NCBI RefSeq assembly: GCF_964204645.1
Contig: NC_134026.1
Span: forward strand, 23,020,650 to 23,084,649
DNA from: Tubulanus polymorphus
Taxonomy: Eukaryota > Nemertea > Palaeonemertea > Tubulaniformes > Tubulanidae
Length of the DNA stretch: 64,000 nt
Direction of reading: 5' to 3'
Part shown: one piece after another, positions 38,046 through 52,400 of the stretch
How positions within the stretch are numbered: position 1 is the first letter of the stretch
How the letters are laid out: every line of letters begins with the position of its first letter
Made by a program: the position numbers and the translations under genes
Notes under the pieces: generated by a model
Databases searched by the model: none
What the model was told of the DNA's origin: nothing
What the model saw: only the letters and a program-made list of their open reading frames with translations

Positions 38046-38272
38046 ATTCAAAACAACGACCAAACAAATCTATTCATTTTTCTTGACCATACAACAGACA
38101 TATTATAGAAATTGTTATCCAATGTACAATATGTGCACAAAGATGCTCTATTTTTTGTGCAATGAATTTTATGAATGATCTCTTAGTCTTCTTCATTATC
38201 CTCAGAACAATAAATATTCTCATGCGTGAATGGGTGGGCGCTATTTCAGTGCAAGCTTGATCTTTCATCAGT

Positions 38273-38394
38273 AGTTTAAAGCATTCTATCATATCATATC
38301 AGATATTTTTCTGTGTCTTTTTAATTTAGTTTTGGTTTATGGATATTTGTTTGTTTGTTTACAACTTACTGAGCTGATAGAATGCTTTAAAACT
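38273..38394. repeat. Inverted repeat, 19/20-bp arms
   Basis: AGTTTAAAGCATTCTATCA and TGATAGAATGCTTTAAAACT are reverse complements with one extra A, about 80 bp apart. A small MITE or foldback remnant is likely. I see no clear target duplication. Confidence 0.6.
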
Positions 38395-40114
38395 AAAAGC
38401 AGAATAGATCTCAAGTTTTTGGCTAGTCCGCATGACCCCCGCCCAAAAGAAATGAAATGTAAGTAAGGATTTATGATTCATGATTTATGGGCACAAAACA
38501 TGAGATATCTAAGGTCACAGGTCTTTGTTTATCTTAAACCATCTTTTTATATTTTCTGAGGAGGGCCTCTTGACCGCCCCAAGCGTTTGACACTTCTGTT
38601 TCCATGAATGTGGCAGCTCTACTTCTTTCAAAAATTAACCCTAACAGAAAATCCTGGCTACACCCCTGCCATAACAACTGGTATGAAATATTCATCAAAC
38701 GTACATAATGAGATGCACTTGTAGATTACTAAAGATACGACTCCCTAAAACCGTTATCTTACAGTCGTTGCTCTTGACGTTCATGATAACGTAAGACATT
38801 AATAATGTTAAAACACCTGTTTAGTCAGTGATGTATTCCATTTCGCGAAAGGCTCTACATGATAGACTATGATGTATTCTATGAATGGACAGTAATTCCC
38901 TGTACTATAGAATTTACTATATCGAGGATGATTTTTAATCAGCTCGATGACACTCAGCGGATCGAAGTGAGAGTTGTCGATAAGCACTTAGACATTTGCA
39001 CATACCAAACCCGAATCAATAACTCTTCACAGTTGCCTGGGTAATCCTAAACTACTGATAATCACGTCTATAATCTCAACGTGCACTTTATGGCGATTGT
39101 TGATAAGTTATGGTGGTAATTTGCTGCGACTCGGTGAAAAACTACTACAACAAGAGCGGCCATTGTATGCGCCCTATGCATTATCTCAGCCACAAGCTAC
39201 ATAATACAATCCATATCATTTAGGGACTAACGCAAATTTATTGTCGCATGTTATCCGATTCGACATCATTCATGGGATTGCTCTCGCTTTTTTGCGTAAG
39301 CGTCGGAGCCCCGATGTTCGTATTGTATGACTAGAAGGAATCACAATTTTCTTCTCATAAAATTTACTTTCGGAGACACACGACCCGTTACTGCTATTGA
39401 ATACTTCGCCCAGAGTCGTCACTTATACTGTGTGATTCTTGCTATTGATTCCATCTGATATCATTCAAAATTTCCACCAGAAAAAATTGAAACCACCGTT
39501 TTTCTTAGTAAATTATCTCTCGATTCTTTATTTTTACAAAATAATGTTCTCTTCGAATTATAAACATCATAGATGACATATTTATTATTGTCATGAGTAC
39601 AACGTCAATCTCTACACATTTCATATACGTGCATGTGGACAAGCGAAAAAAAAACAAACTTATGCGAACTGTATAGACTGAAGAAACATGGCAGGCCTCT
39701 TTGCGAATATATACCGTATGGCATATACATATTGTTTATTGTGCATCGTTTTTCAATTGCTACATTCGACATATCTCCAAAAATAACGAAAGCACATTCA
39801 ACTAAAAACAGGGTCTTCTTCTTGGCTTTTATAACTTCGTATAATACGTTCAGTACACTTTGCAAAAAAGATATAGATATATTTGCTATTTAACAGTGAC
39901 TTAGACGATGCTAAACATAAATGATAAATGCAACCAACTTGAAGCATAACGAACGTATCTAGATCTGTTAAATATAAAATATATTGCTAAACGATTTAAC
40001 TGAAAACAAGATCATGGACACTTGAGGCAAGAACCCTAGTAAGTAATGACTGATTGTCAGGCGTGATATAGACGATACACAGCGCAGTTAATATGTTTAT
40101 TTTGATTGATATCA

Positions 40115-41371
40115 TCATCTTGCCTTGCCGTGGTTATTTTTCTGGTAAGGATGGGCGACATTTGGATTTTCATTGACGTAGCCGGTGATGTCATAACCGT
40201 TGTACAAATGCCGTCTCTTTCGCTTGCAGCCGAGCAACGCTCGGAACGCATTGCGAAACTCACGATTGAAAAATGCATAAATAATCGGATTCAGCGAAGA
40301 ATTTAGATAACCGATCCAAAAAAGTACGGAGACAAGCAGGTCCGAGTGAGGGCAGGATTTTCCGCACATAGCCACGATGAAATACCACAAGAAAAACGGC
40401 AACCAACATGCAATAAAAGCGCCCATAATGATGCCTAACGTTTTGGCGGCTTTGTGTTCGCGTCTCATTTTCTTGCGATCTTGACGATTGTGCAGGACGA
40501 GGGTGTTCTCATTGTCGGTGGAACCCTCGTCAGTGGTGATGTGATAACTACCGTTACTGTTATTGCCTGTCGAATCCAAGCTATTCGTTCGCACCGGGGG
40601 CACCTGTCGCAGTGGCACCATCAATCGTTGCATAGCTTTGATTTGTTTCTCTTGTCGTTTCGCCTCTTTGAATATTTTCACGTACACGAATACCATGATC
40701 ACGGCCGGTATCCAAAACGAAACCGTCGACGAAATGCCTGCATATATTTTGTTCACGACGAAAATGCATAACTCCGGATTCTCGGACATTTTCCCAATGC
40801 TGTCAGACGTTGTGTACAGGTTAGAATGGATGGGAATCTGAGACACCAGGGCGCTCGCACCCCAAGTTACGCACAGCATAATGATAACTTTTCTCTTGGT
40901 CATTTTTGCCTCGTACTGCAGCGGCTTCGTAATCGCGATGTAACGATCCATGCTGATACAGCACAAATGCAATATCGAAGCCGTTGAAAATAGAACGTCA
41001 TTGGCGTTGAAAATATCGCACATGATTCGCCCAAAAAGCCACCGTCCATTCGTCAGCTCGATGCTCGCGTTGAACGGCATTACGCAAGTAGCCACCAGGA
41101 AATCCGCAAACGCAAGCGACACGATGAAATAACTAGTAATTCCACGAAGTCTTTTGAATCTAAACACGCTTAGTATAACTAAAGAATTTCCGAACGCAGC
41201 GCCAACCATTATGGCCACCATGGCGAACCCTTTGAGAATAGCTATCGCGGTTGATTGGTCTTCATTTTCAGCGTCACTGCCACCGACGCCGCTGCGGGTA
41301 CTGTTTACCAAATTCGTTTGGTTAGATATTCTATCCGATGATGATAAATTCCACGCCCGTCCATACTCCAT
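40115..41371 (-). CDS. Beta-adrenergic-like octopamine receptor (class A GPCR)
   Basis: An intronless frame encodes 418 aa from the ATG at 41371. The extracellular N-terminus has NLS, NQT and NST glycosylation sites. Class A landmarks are all present: LAFAD with D90 (2.50), C118 paired with C202, DRY at 142-144, W170, CWLP at 322-325, NPIIY at 361-365 and C382 as a palmitoylation candidate. The aminergic pocket is complete: D125 (3.32) for the amine, and S214, S215 and S218 in helix 5 for the ring hydroxyl. STASILHLCCISMDRY and VLFWIGYLNSSLNPIIYA match insect and annelid Oct-beta receptors closely. Such receptors sit in the plasma membrane, respond to octopamine and usually raise cAMP through Gs. 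A tyramine, dopamine D1-like or other amine ligand cannot be fully excluded. The region upstream of the start is the 22.6 kb without genes. Confidence 0.92.
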   Translation of the reverse strand: MEYGRAWNLSSSDRISNQTNLVNSTRSGVGGSDAENEDQSTAIAILKGFAMVAIMVGAAFGNSLVILSVFRFKRLRGITSYFIVSLAFADFLVATCVMPFNASIELTNGRWLFGRIMCDIFNANDVLFSTASILHLCCISMDRYIAITKPLQYEAKMTKRKVIIMLCVTWGASALVSQIPIHSNLYTTSDSIGKMSENPELCIFVVNKIYAGISSTVSFWIPAVIMVFVYVKIFKEAKRQEKQIKAMQRLMVPLRQVPPVRTNSLDSTGNNSNGSYHITTDEGSTDNENTLVLHNRQDRKKMRREHKAAKTLGIIMGAFIACWLPFFLWYFIVAMCGKSCPHSDLLVSVLFWIGYLNSSLNPIIYAFFNREFRNAFRALLGCKRKRRHLYNGYDITGYVNENPNVAHPYQKNNHGKAR

Positions 41372-44300
41372 AATAAACACGAAAATTCGTATCGGATATC
41401 ATCGGTTACATTTTTGCCGTGCTTTAAACGTTCGACCCATCGTGAGAAAGATGCCCTGAAATGAGAAAATAGAATAAAATCGACTAAATTTTACTGTTCA
41501 ATTCAATATGTGGTTTGATATATCGTGCACAGCGTGATGGTCAAGATGGTGGCGGATGCTGTCTAACAAGTGTATTAGACATAATTGACTGGAGATAAAC
41601 CAAATGTAATTGTATATCCAATGAGCAATGGTCGTGTGAGCTAAATGATAATTATTGCTAACGAGGGAAAGCGAGTCAAGGCAGTACACACAAAAAAAAA
41701 TCATCCATTCAGTATAACCGGTGGTGAGACCGCATCCAACACTATTTTCACGCGTAAAACCAGGAAACAGAAAATTTAGACCTGACAGAATGATACGACG
41801 AAGGTTATAACGAGTGAGGTGCTTGGGATACAAAGATATTTAGATGAAACGATTTGATCCAGTTTGTTGCCAATATGAAGTAATAAAGCCTGCAGTGAGA
41901 TTTGATCAGGGAATATTTGTATGTAGATAGTCATACCTTCCACATACATATTATTATACACACAAAGGAAGGAAATTTCTGTTTTCTTCTTATTTACTCC
42001 CAGAATATTAATCGGTAAAATATGTATATAATATATGATATTCAGTCGCCACGGAATTCGACATCTCATTAATGCATCATATGCCATTTAAGATCTACAT
42101 CTCCGCCTCGATATGAATAATTTGTTTTCATATAAAAGGAAACGTGTCCAACCGATATTTCGATGATTGTAACATATACTAATAATTAATGGAGCTGTGG
42201 AATGTACTCGGCTGATTAAAGTTTCAAATATCATCTAATGTCAATTTTAATACACAGTGATAATATTAGCCTAAACTTTCAATGAATCAGTCAATTGATC
42301 GCCATTTTCAAGAGGTTTTATGCAAATCAATTGACAGGTGATTATCGTTTGATTAAAGAAATAAAATGAGGACCCTTAGTTTCATGCGTTAACATTTGGA
42401 TGAATCATTAAATTTCGCAGACACCGTTTTTAAAGATTTTCCCATTGTTAATTATTCTCAAGTGAATCAGTTCATCACACATCATTCATGAATTCGGAAT
42501 GCACGACTTAAAAGCAATATACGAATGTCTTAGATGTTAAAACTGAATAGATCGAGAGATAGTACCATACGCATCTCATTTTTCATTACATGAAACCAAA
42601 TAAAAATCAAACCATGTAGGCTAGCTCACGGAGAACAAAGAATGATTTAAATGTCCACAATCTTTGGAGATATAATCAACCGTGGAGAGCGGGGAACACG
42701 CAAGAAATTGATAAGTATACGGCAAATATCGATGAATACAAACGATCACCGGCTTGCAAATACATAATACTGTAGTACAAGATAATTTCCTGCTGTTAGG
42801 TGGCAAATGGCGTGTCCGTGAAGCCCATACGCGCCATACTTGAAACGAGTTATGTTGCGTATGGAAAATCGATAGATAACATTGATGACTGAGATTCGAA
42901 GATCTCCGTCATTCATGAACGAAGCGATTTCTCTACGAATGTAGAAATTCTAATTTTTAACCCAACCCATCCTTAAAGCTGAAAGAACACTCGACTGCGT
43001 GAGCTTATTTTTGGGGAAATAGATATCTTCACAGTAACTGAAAAACATATTCGCTACGCTCGACGAAGTGAATGTTTTGCAAACTGCAGTTTCCTGATGT
43101 CATCTAGTCCGGAAATGCGTTGGCTTTGTTAAGAAAGGCTTCAGATACATTTGGCGCCTTCGATGGTAGGATGAGAAATTTTGCTGAACTGAAACCGACA
43201 TCGCCTTTGGCTATAAATGTGACCCGACAAATCGTTCGGAAGTTTCGGTTCTTTGATTCTGGCCTGAAACAACATCCAGGCTCAATCACCGCATAACTCA
43301 AGTAGCTATTAAGCCGTCGTCTGCGACGACAAGGCACGAACAGTTCGCATCCATTCGCTTTTACAAATTGACGATGAATCTCGGAGATAAGTTTTAAGAG
43401 ACATCGGCGCAATGGCATTTCAACGATTAATTGAATTTTGCCTCCTTGAGTGTCAGGTTTCAATTGATTAAACGGCTTGATATGAACGTTCAACAGTCTC
43501 CGGAATGCCGTTTCAACGGGAACGCCTAGCATCGACCTTTGCGTCTTATCATATACTCTCCCAAATGCTTGTTTATACAGACCCCAAGCTACCAAATAAC
43601 GAGAATGGTATTTTGATAATTAACGGTGCAAAAACCATGCGCAAAATACCTAAAATGTGGATTTAAGAGGGATACGAATAGGGATATGTTATGTTATGTA
43701 ACTGTTAGAAGTACCATATTGATCGAACAAACATCTCACAAAAGCATGTTTCCTATTTTATGACTGGTCGACTGTATTGCGATAAGAAGCAGTGTGGTAT
43801 ATATAGCCAAAGATAAAAAAACTACGCCAAATCTGAACGTCGTGTACCATAGTTACCATTCCTCTGGTGTGCGAACGTATTATCATAACACTCGTTAGTT
43901 AGCGTAATGGCTATAAAAGTTAGACATGCCCACACCACTACCTACACAACGAGACATATATTACCGGCACTTGCGAATATACCCGTAAACGAACAAAGTG
44001 CCACGGATAACAATATCAATCATACGAAGATACCAACAGATGGACACGTAAAAAACTTCAACGCATGCTCATCTCTTCATTGTTTCACGAATTCAGGAAT
44101 AAATCAATAGCGAATTGGCGAATACCCGGAAACGGAACTGTCATTTCCGGTTGATTATACTGCATAGAACCTTTTTAAAGGCTAAGCTTCGACTGCTTTG
44201 ATGTGCAACAGTGAACCAAAAATTTTAAAGATACCTGGAGTGATTGGAGAGTTCTTCGCCGGGTCACCAAGACGAAGGCGAAGATCTTAAAAAGCATCGC

Positions 44301-46350
44301 TTAAAAATGATTAGAAGCGGAATACATTAAATTTGTTACCACTTTTTTTCGATGTATCGACACGAGTAACAGAAGAGGAGCAACCTGGGGTATCGTGCAG
44401 TTCGTTCGGTTTCTAAGAAAACATCTTGTTTTGAAACATGTATTAATCAATCGTCAGCTAAACGGACACTTCGCTTATCCACGCTTCCAGCGATTCATGC
44501 TTGTAAAGAAGTTTTAGAAGTGAGATCCTGGATGAAGTTAAGCTGTCAGCTCTTTCCTCCAATATTATACGCGTGATACAACTGAGGAGCAGAGAAAAGC
44601 CTACCGGTATACATGGATTGAGCTTGATGTCACTCGATTTTGGTCTGCTGAGATGCGAAATAGATAAACCCTTAATGTCACGCGTGATACGAGACATCAG
44701 TGTTGTAGTTAAAACTTTACGAATCAACAAAGCTTTAATAATACCCGCTATTGAAACGATTTGTCAAAATATATAGATCATTACCGAAGATATCATGGGT
44801 TTTTTAGTAATCCGCTTTAAGTGAAAAGTGCGTTAATCCTCGCGTTGGCATCGAACATGTACCTCTAGACTAGTCAGGTTTCTAAGCTGTCACAACGCGA
44901 TAGAGCTGGAATACATATCTATCCGGCTTGTCGTTCGGTATCGTGACACCCGGGCAAATAGCCTGTCATAGTATGATAACAGTTTAACAATGGCGGTGTA
45001 AGCGCGGAAACTCTGGCAATTTATCTTCCCTTTGTCGCATAAATGGAGCCAAAACCTTGTCAGTACCGAACGAATACAAATGAGATCGAAACATCATCGA
45101 TTCATTTTCCCATCCACGGCTACTAGAAGGGATCACGTCGGGTCGGTGAATATCATACACGTTTTCAAGTCGGAGGTAACAAAAATGCATATTTCTCGAC
45201 GAAAATAAGTGTCAGCGCGTTATGCACGTTTCAGCACGTTTCAAGAATTCTTCAACTATCTACTAACAGAAATGTTTTCGATCGTTATTCACGCACATGG
45301 ACGTGTTAACGACTCCACATGAAGTGGAGTCTGAGACACTTTGCGATGAACGATCTGTAGTCGTTGGCGCACTTAGTTGCGCTTTTGTTAAGTTGTAAAT
45401 GTGCAATTTCCGTATCCGTCCAAACCGCAATTTCGGTAAAAGCCAATTAATGTCGAAAAATAGGAAAATATTACCAAAACACCAATGAGCACAGAAATAA
45501 CTAGTGCGGAGTATGATGTTGCCGTAACTGAGTACAACCAGTTGCTCAAAGGTAGAACATGGGCAACTGGCTGGAACTGGAGATAGATCGTCGCTTACCA
45601 GTCGTAAATCGACACATTCATGCAACTGGTTAGAGTTAGGATAAGGATTAGAGTTCTATCCAGCCAGTTCTTCTCTTACGCCCAAAACTGCCTTGAAATC
45701 ATACCATATGATAATCATGAATAAAATTGCAATAAAAAGGGTTCACTTCCGCACGGCCGACACTATATCATCATTGGATTAAACTTGAGCCACGTGTACG
45801 TGTATCTTATTTTCTAGCCGTCAATTAAGTATCTAAACTTAGGATAAGACGTTCTTCAAAAAGTAGAGGTCGTCGATGTTGCGGTTAATAGTAAAATTAG
45901 TTGTTCGAAAGCTAACTAAATCGACGATAAAACACCATTACCGACGCGTCGTTGTGTGAAATTAATGCATCGCTTGCGTGTTAAGCCATCAATTTCACCG
46001 CCGAAGAATAGAAGCATGAATAAAAATGATATCGAAATTGCTTCTAATCCCGTTCGATTGCCACGATTGACACTAGATGGGATTAATTTTCTGTAGTTAA
46101 GTCTCATTTTGTTGCCAAATGAAATATATGTCAATTCGTTTCTGTCAAATCAGGCGTGATTGGTGTAGACAATATTGTCTGGACGAGCCATTTATGTCGC
46201 TAGTACGTTCCATCGTGGACGCATAAAATGCTGAACATACACAGAAACCAACGACCTTGAAACTCACAAAAATCACAGCCATGAGCTACACAAATTTACA
46301 AATAATCGTGTGAAATTACCATGTTTGAAAATACCAATTTGTAAACTAGG

Positions 46351-46453
46351 GTCCAGTTCCACAGTTCTGAGTTAGAACTATGGTTAAAACATTGAAAATG
46401 AATTGACTTTAACTCTGAGTTAACTCTAACTCTAACAACTGTGGAACCGGGCC
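46351..46453. mobile_element. Short MITE-like element with CCxGTTCCACAGTT ends
   Basis: The left end GTCCAGTTCCACAGTT and the right end AACTGTGGAACCGGGCC are imperfect reverse complements. The inner parts (TGAGTTAGAAC and GTTAACTCTAACTC) also tend to pair, giving an element of about 103 bp. GGGCCCGGTTCCACA-type ends are common on short DNA elements of marine animals. No target duplication is clear. Confidence 0.6.
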
Positions 46454-49400
46454 TGTAATGTCAAATGTTAATCACAAATGATCTTATTCCTTCGGAGTCT
46501 TCTCGCGTCCTTGCTCAGGAACGTGAACGTCTTATTTACGATCGCATCCGTTCTAGACTTGACGATATCTCACGCGACAGGATTCAATTCATTTTATCAA
46601 CGCACCTCAATCTTTCAACTATACTGTAATTTTTAATTCGACCCCTGATTTATAGGTGACGTTAATGAACGTAGAAATGAAGTGTATCTAATGGCACGTT
46701 ATCAGCCGGAAATAGGTGACTATCCTACACCGCTTAATGAGGGTTCAGATCCACGAGCACTCAGCTGCATTTTTTTTGGTTCGGTTTTTTCAGATCATTT
46801 CAAGATATTGTTTAATAAGGCATTTTTTTAAATTTTAAGTTGTATTACGGATTTGATGGACATGAAATAATCGGGGAGGGGAACAAATTCAAAAAAGATC
46901 ATTTTTTTCTTAAATCATTGAATTCATTACTAATTAAATGATGGGGGAGGGGATTTGAAAAAAGAAATTATTTAAAAGATAGTTTTAAAAAATAGCATTA
47001 TTTTGGAGGTCGTTTTGGGTAAGCTATTGTAGTTTAGGTAACTAAGGTAACCACCTGTGCAGTAATTTGGGTAATGATACCCGAAAATTGTCTACTTATT
47101 GCCTACACACACATAGCTGACGCCGCCATTTTTGCACGCTATTTACTGAACGAACCCGACAAATATATCCACCGCCCGTGTGTGATGTGGCCGTGGAAAA
47201 AATTATAAATGCTCATTTTATTTTCTAGTATAAGCTTAGAAATATGGTTGCGCTAGGAAAAAAAATAAAGAAAGCTTTTTCTTATTCGGAAAAGTTCTTC
47301 GGCTGCCCCGTAATCCAACTTTAAAAAAACGGCCTAATGCTAGCACTAAGTGCGCTAAAACTATTTTATGGAAACAGATTTGTTGATCAGCTAACCAGGC
47401 TCTTTCAACACAAAAACAAAATCCGCTGCTATCTTTGCAAATTGTAAATCTTCCTGACGTTATTTGAATACGTTTATATCAGTTGAAATTCAACAGCTGA
47501 AAATTGCTCACATATCCCATATTCTATCTGCTTATTCTCCATCTATTGGGTATGATTATTTTATGTTAGAGTATCCACTGGAAAAATGTTTACGTCACCC
47601 CCGCTTACACTGTATATGAGAAAAAAAGGAACATTATAAGTTGATATGTACATATTGCACTTCGAAAAGACAGAAATTTCTATTTTGAAACGATGAGTTT
47701 GTGCGTATGATAGGCCTAAGCATTTTTTAATTTTACTGCGATACCCATGAGGTTTATGAGACCTCTCCGACTTCGACGAGACGGTGACGTCGTGAAGGAT
47801 AGAGAGATTGATACGTATCTCTCACGAGACTTTATAGAAGATGCGTGAGGCATCATTCAACAAACGAAAATCAGCTCGGTTGACACGTTATCAGATTCAC
47901 AGTCACAGATGTTAAAGGATCTCTTTGACGGCACTATTCGTCAATAAGAAGATAGCTTTGTGATATTCGATATGATATTCACGCTTTCATCAACGCTACG
48001 GTTCTCGCTGTACTGTTTCTCAACTTAAGATAATCGGTTGAAAAAAAGAACGATACATGGGGAATCGTATGACGTCGTCAAAATTATCTCGCGTCATGCC
48101 CGCAAAACTGCATTATATATCCCTATGCTAATCGCATGTGCACTTATGAATCAAGCGTATTTTACTGAAGCAACAGTTCAAATTCCATGCATGTATGCAA
48201 TAACGTGTTTGAGATATCGGTACAAGTTGGCAATAAACAAAATTCCGAGAGACAAAAATAGTGTCCAAGACACAGGAAATGTATCGTAAATGACCATTTG
48301 CAGCGATATATACAGTGGCGGTGCCGATACTGTGGATACGGGATTATCAATCATTGCCACCGAATTAATGGCCGGTATACGGAATTCTTAATTTGAACAT
48401 CCATCAAGATTTGTTGAGTTGGTGCTCACCTTCCGACTTGGCACATACGCACCAAATATTCCCGATTCATTGTAGGCTGTTTTTGAGTGCGCTATCGAGA
48501 ACTTTGAAATGATATTGAAACCCGGCTACCAATTTTAAATGCATTAACAACTGATTGCCTTTACATAGCAAAAATTTTCCAACCGCATGGATGCAATTCA
48601 GAACTATCTCCCAAGCACGTATAGCATAATGGGGAATATGACAAATTATGATGGTAAATATGAAACCGCATTCCATATCATATGTACGCTGCTATTTAGG
48701 TAATGACTATTGGTTGATCAAGGATTCAGAGTAATCAATGCCCACGACACTATTTACTAAAGTCGATATGCAAACATTCGTGTTTAACTATGAAATCAAA
48801 ATTTACGAATTAATCAAAGTGTGGACTTCATTCAGAACCCCGGTTTCACGAAGAGATTTAGCTGCTGTTTACTGCATTATATCTAATAAACAAGATTAAG
48901 ATGGAAAAGCTTGCGAAACCCCTGTCGTGAAACTATTCTCGTATCTAGTAAAATCCAAATGCACTTGACACCGAGTAAGTACCCCAGTATCATCGGAATA
49001 AGATGGGCAATGATTTCCAAGTTAATATTGAGTCGATATTGATACTGCACAAAAGACAATATCATTTTCACTCGAGGCAATCCGGTGGCCTGATCCCGTG
49101 GTTTCTGATGACAACGAACAAATAAAAGAAGAAAGTGCTTCATATCACAGTTCCACGTCCTCGGGCAATACGTACCTTTATTGATGGGTAAGTTTCAGTT
49201 GACCGCATGATGTTCAGAAACCGAAACCCCTTGTCCCTTTGGTGTATAATATACATATTTGAAGAGCTTATTGGCATCGATATTGGTATTAATACCATCA
49301 TCTGCAAATGGCAGTTCTGACGTCGTGCTGAATTCAAAAGTTGAATAAAATACGTGCATGATGTCGTCAATCATCCACTGCATCCTGTCTATATAAAGTG

Positions 49401-52400
49401 GATGTAACCCTGCGATGAGGGCACTAGATCGATATGATAATGTGCATGAAAGCATGTACTTGGCATAGCATGACCCTTATTGCTTTCAAGACAAGAGACC
49501 CGTATCGAAATAGTGATCAGTACGCAAAACGTCAGACCATATAAAAGATTTATGGTCTAATACGGATATTTGTCATGCACGAAAATGTAAAAGGAATTGC
49601 TGAAGCGGTTGTTGCATACTTCCTTGATTCTTTGGTTTTGTCCTTAAATGACATCAAACTTCTTCTCGAAGGTGGTTGTAAAACTCTCCGACACACTTAA
49701 CACTGGGTCGTGACTAATCGGTTTATCAAGCGGATGTAATCAACTGGTTTTTGTATTTATTAGCAATAAGTTTGACCATAGCAGGGATCAGGTTGGTTAG
49801 CGTTATCTTACACACACCGCATTGATCGATCCTTACAATGTACTTACTTATTCGGAGGACTAATACAAAGAATTTTCGATTGATTCTGACGAGGCGATAC
49901 GACTCGTAAATGCCCAAAGAAAGTATGACCGATAGGTCATAAATTATAACGGATAATGAGTTATCGATTAGCTTGCAATTTCAAGTATTTGTTCTGCTTG
50001 TTCAAACGAAGACGTTTTCGAGGATGATAATTAGCCCCAAGAGGTCCATGATTACTTGGCTCATTCTTAAGACAAACACGAAATCGACGAGAATCGCTAT
50101 ATGTAATCATCTGTAATGACGATGTCTTCTTCAGATCAAGCAACAACAACACTACTGCTATAAACTTATCTGACCGGCTATGGGGAAATAATTAGTGAGT
50201 ATAGAATTGAGACGCAGCCATCTAGGAATTAACGGAAAAGGGATAAAAATGACGCATATATAACTGATGCCGTGATTGTCAGACCTCATTTTGCCCTTAT
50301 CTCGTTGTTTTCCCGGATATGTTCGGCAGACAAACTTCGGTAGATGTGCGATGAAACACATGTACAAAGTCGAAGAATGTACAAAGCGTAATCCGACTAA
50401 ACATTGAGAACATTTAAGTGGCTTCCTGATTTTCTATTCCCCATAGAATAGAAACAGACTGCAGATCTAAATCAATGGAGAAAACTGCATACCTTGCATC
50501 GGGTTGCGTGGCAGGTCTGATGAACGTTACGTCAGTTGTATCTTAAAAAAAGGATTTCATTTTTTATGAGATGCATCTGCCTAACTAAGAATTTTTTTTG
50601 AGGAATGTAAGACAGTCAATGCTACATAGCCCCAAATAGTAAATAATCATAAGGTGAACGAGTTACGGATGAATTACATTCTTCACATAAGAGAAAATCT
50701 TTCGGATTTCTTCTTTCCTGCTTAAGAAAATAAATATTGTAAAATCGCCTACGCGCGATTTTGGATAAATCTCTCTGCCATCATTACGTTAATGATATCG
50801 ATAAACGAGTGCCAGTCTATGATGTCTCATTTATAACCATTCGCAGATTAAATGCGTTACATTAGTAATTGCATTTCACCATTTGACGTATTAGCGTCGT
50901 GTGTAGGCTGTCATTTTTATGAAAATGTAACAAACAGTCAGTGACTGAAAAAACTGTGCGTTTCGCATTGTACAGGCTCAGTGACGATCGCAAATCGTGA
51001 CCACATTGCAAACAGGCACAGCAATTAAAATGTGGCCACACGCTCGAGATTACAGAATTTACGAGTGTTGAATCAAACTGTAAAATTCTGCTTCGCATGC
51101 AAAGTAAATGCACGGTATGAATCAGTATATCAGTATCAGTGAATCAGTATCACAATATCTGTGATGAAACAATAAACGTAAAATCCCGCAATTGTTGAAA
51201 GACTAAAAAGTTAAAATACTAGAAATATTTCAGGTGGTTCCTATACCGGATTCTTCAGTCTAAAATGATATGTCAAATAAATCCATGGTAGATATAAAAT
51301 ATCATAGCATATAGTTAGGTTATGAGTACTGAAATATTTTGAAAGGAGTTTATCATGAGAACTAAACCTTTTATTAAGGTTGACAGAGAGGAGTGACTAA
51401 AAATCGAAGCGGGTTCAATTAAATATCGTTTTGACAGATTTTTGTCAGGAAATATAATTTTAGCTTCCTGAATTTATTTCTATGATAAAATGTGTTGTAT
51501 GATTTACATACTTTGCTAATTAAAATCGGTAGATTTATTTATGGGAAAACGCAGACAGTGATATTTAGACGCGATATTTACGCTGCAAAATATCCGTTTT
51601 GTATATTCTTTTTAAGGCTATGACCAACCTATATCAAGACTGCCACGGGCGCTACTTTCTGCATATTAGTACGCACAGGTGACTTCACTTTCTAATGTAA
51701 ATATCAATCTCTTGCTTGGTTAAGTCATTTGTCGATATCATTCGTTTTGCCGGACAATCAAACTAATGGCAAAATTCGGCGCCAGGCTGACGTAGTGTGT
51801 ATCACCGAATAAATCCCATCAATATTGGCCATCAAACGTTCACGCCTCGATTCTTCTGGATACATCCTCGATGATGTATGCCCATCGTTCTTCTGTGCGG
51901 TATAAGGCTTGCAGTATATACACACGATGAAGAGAAAACAGATTTCATTTTTTCTTTTGAAGCTTGGATGGGTTTTATTCGAAGTGCATCTGCTCAAAGC
52001 ATTTCCAATCCTACGTAATTCGAACATACGCTTTCAAACCACGTGTAGCGCTAAGTGAATATTAGTGGGATGAATCGCAGAATTCATCATTTTGTCGACT
52101 TTTCATCGATCGTCTATTTCTTCTTTCCGATACATTCAAATATGCATGGGCCGATGGTAACTGAATTAGATATACACCGTCACCGAGTCCATCGTATATG
52201 TATATATAGAGATCATTGGAGGAAGGTGAAATTGACGGCAAACACTGGTTTAATGTTGATCCTTAGATTAGAATCGTGTTGCCATTCGAACGCTTTAGAT
52301 GACGTTTAATTATTTATGGCATTATTCAGCGCTGCGGAGTATTTGACGTAAAACCTATAGCTAGGTTGATTACAAAAATCATTAGCTTATCGAACGAACG

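Larger units (their letters stand above)
35794..40114. other. Intergenic region between NACHT-TPR gene and octopamine receptor
   Basis: It lies upstream of the NACHT-TPR start codon and downstream of the receptor stop codon. It contains AGGCCTA-rich sequence (about 36445-36530), a GC-richer block (36700-37200), a degenerate minisatellite (37700-38040), an inverted repeat (38273-38394) and a transposon-like terminus near 38660. No protein-coding exon is supported. The 3' UTR of the receptor should occupy the right part; TTTATT near 40098 is a possible minus-strand polyadenylation signal. Confidence 0.6.

Noticed and set aside
40454-41459. Open frames of about 100 codons on the plus strand
   Set aside because: They are antisense shadows of the intronless receptor frame and show no domain.
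43104-43595. 163-codon minus-strand frame
   Set aside because: It starts at TTG, has no recognisable domain or splice partner, and its length is not exceptional for 64 kb read in six frames.
45263-45625. 120-codon minus-strand frame
   Set aside because: No known motif, no ATG-led signal peptide and no matching exon nearby.
48883-49455. Neighbouring minus-strand frames with hydrophobic stretches, resembling a split membrane protein
   Set aside because: No conserved receptor or channel motif, and the frames could not be joined by phase-matched splice sites.
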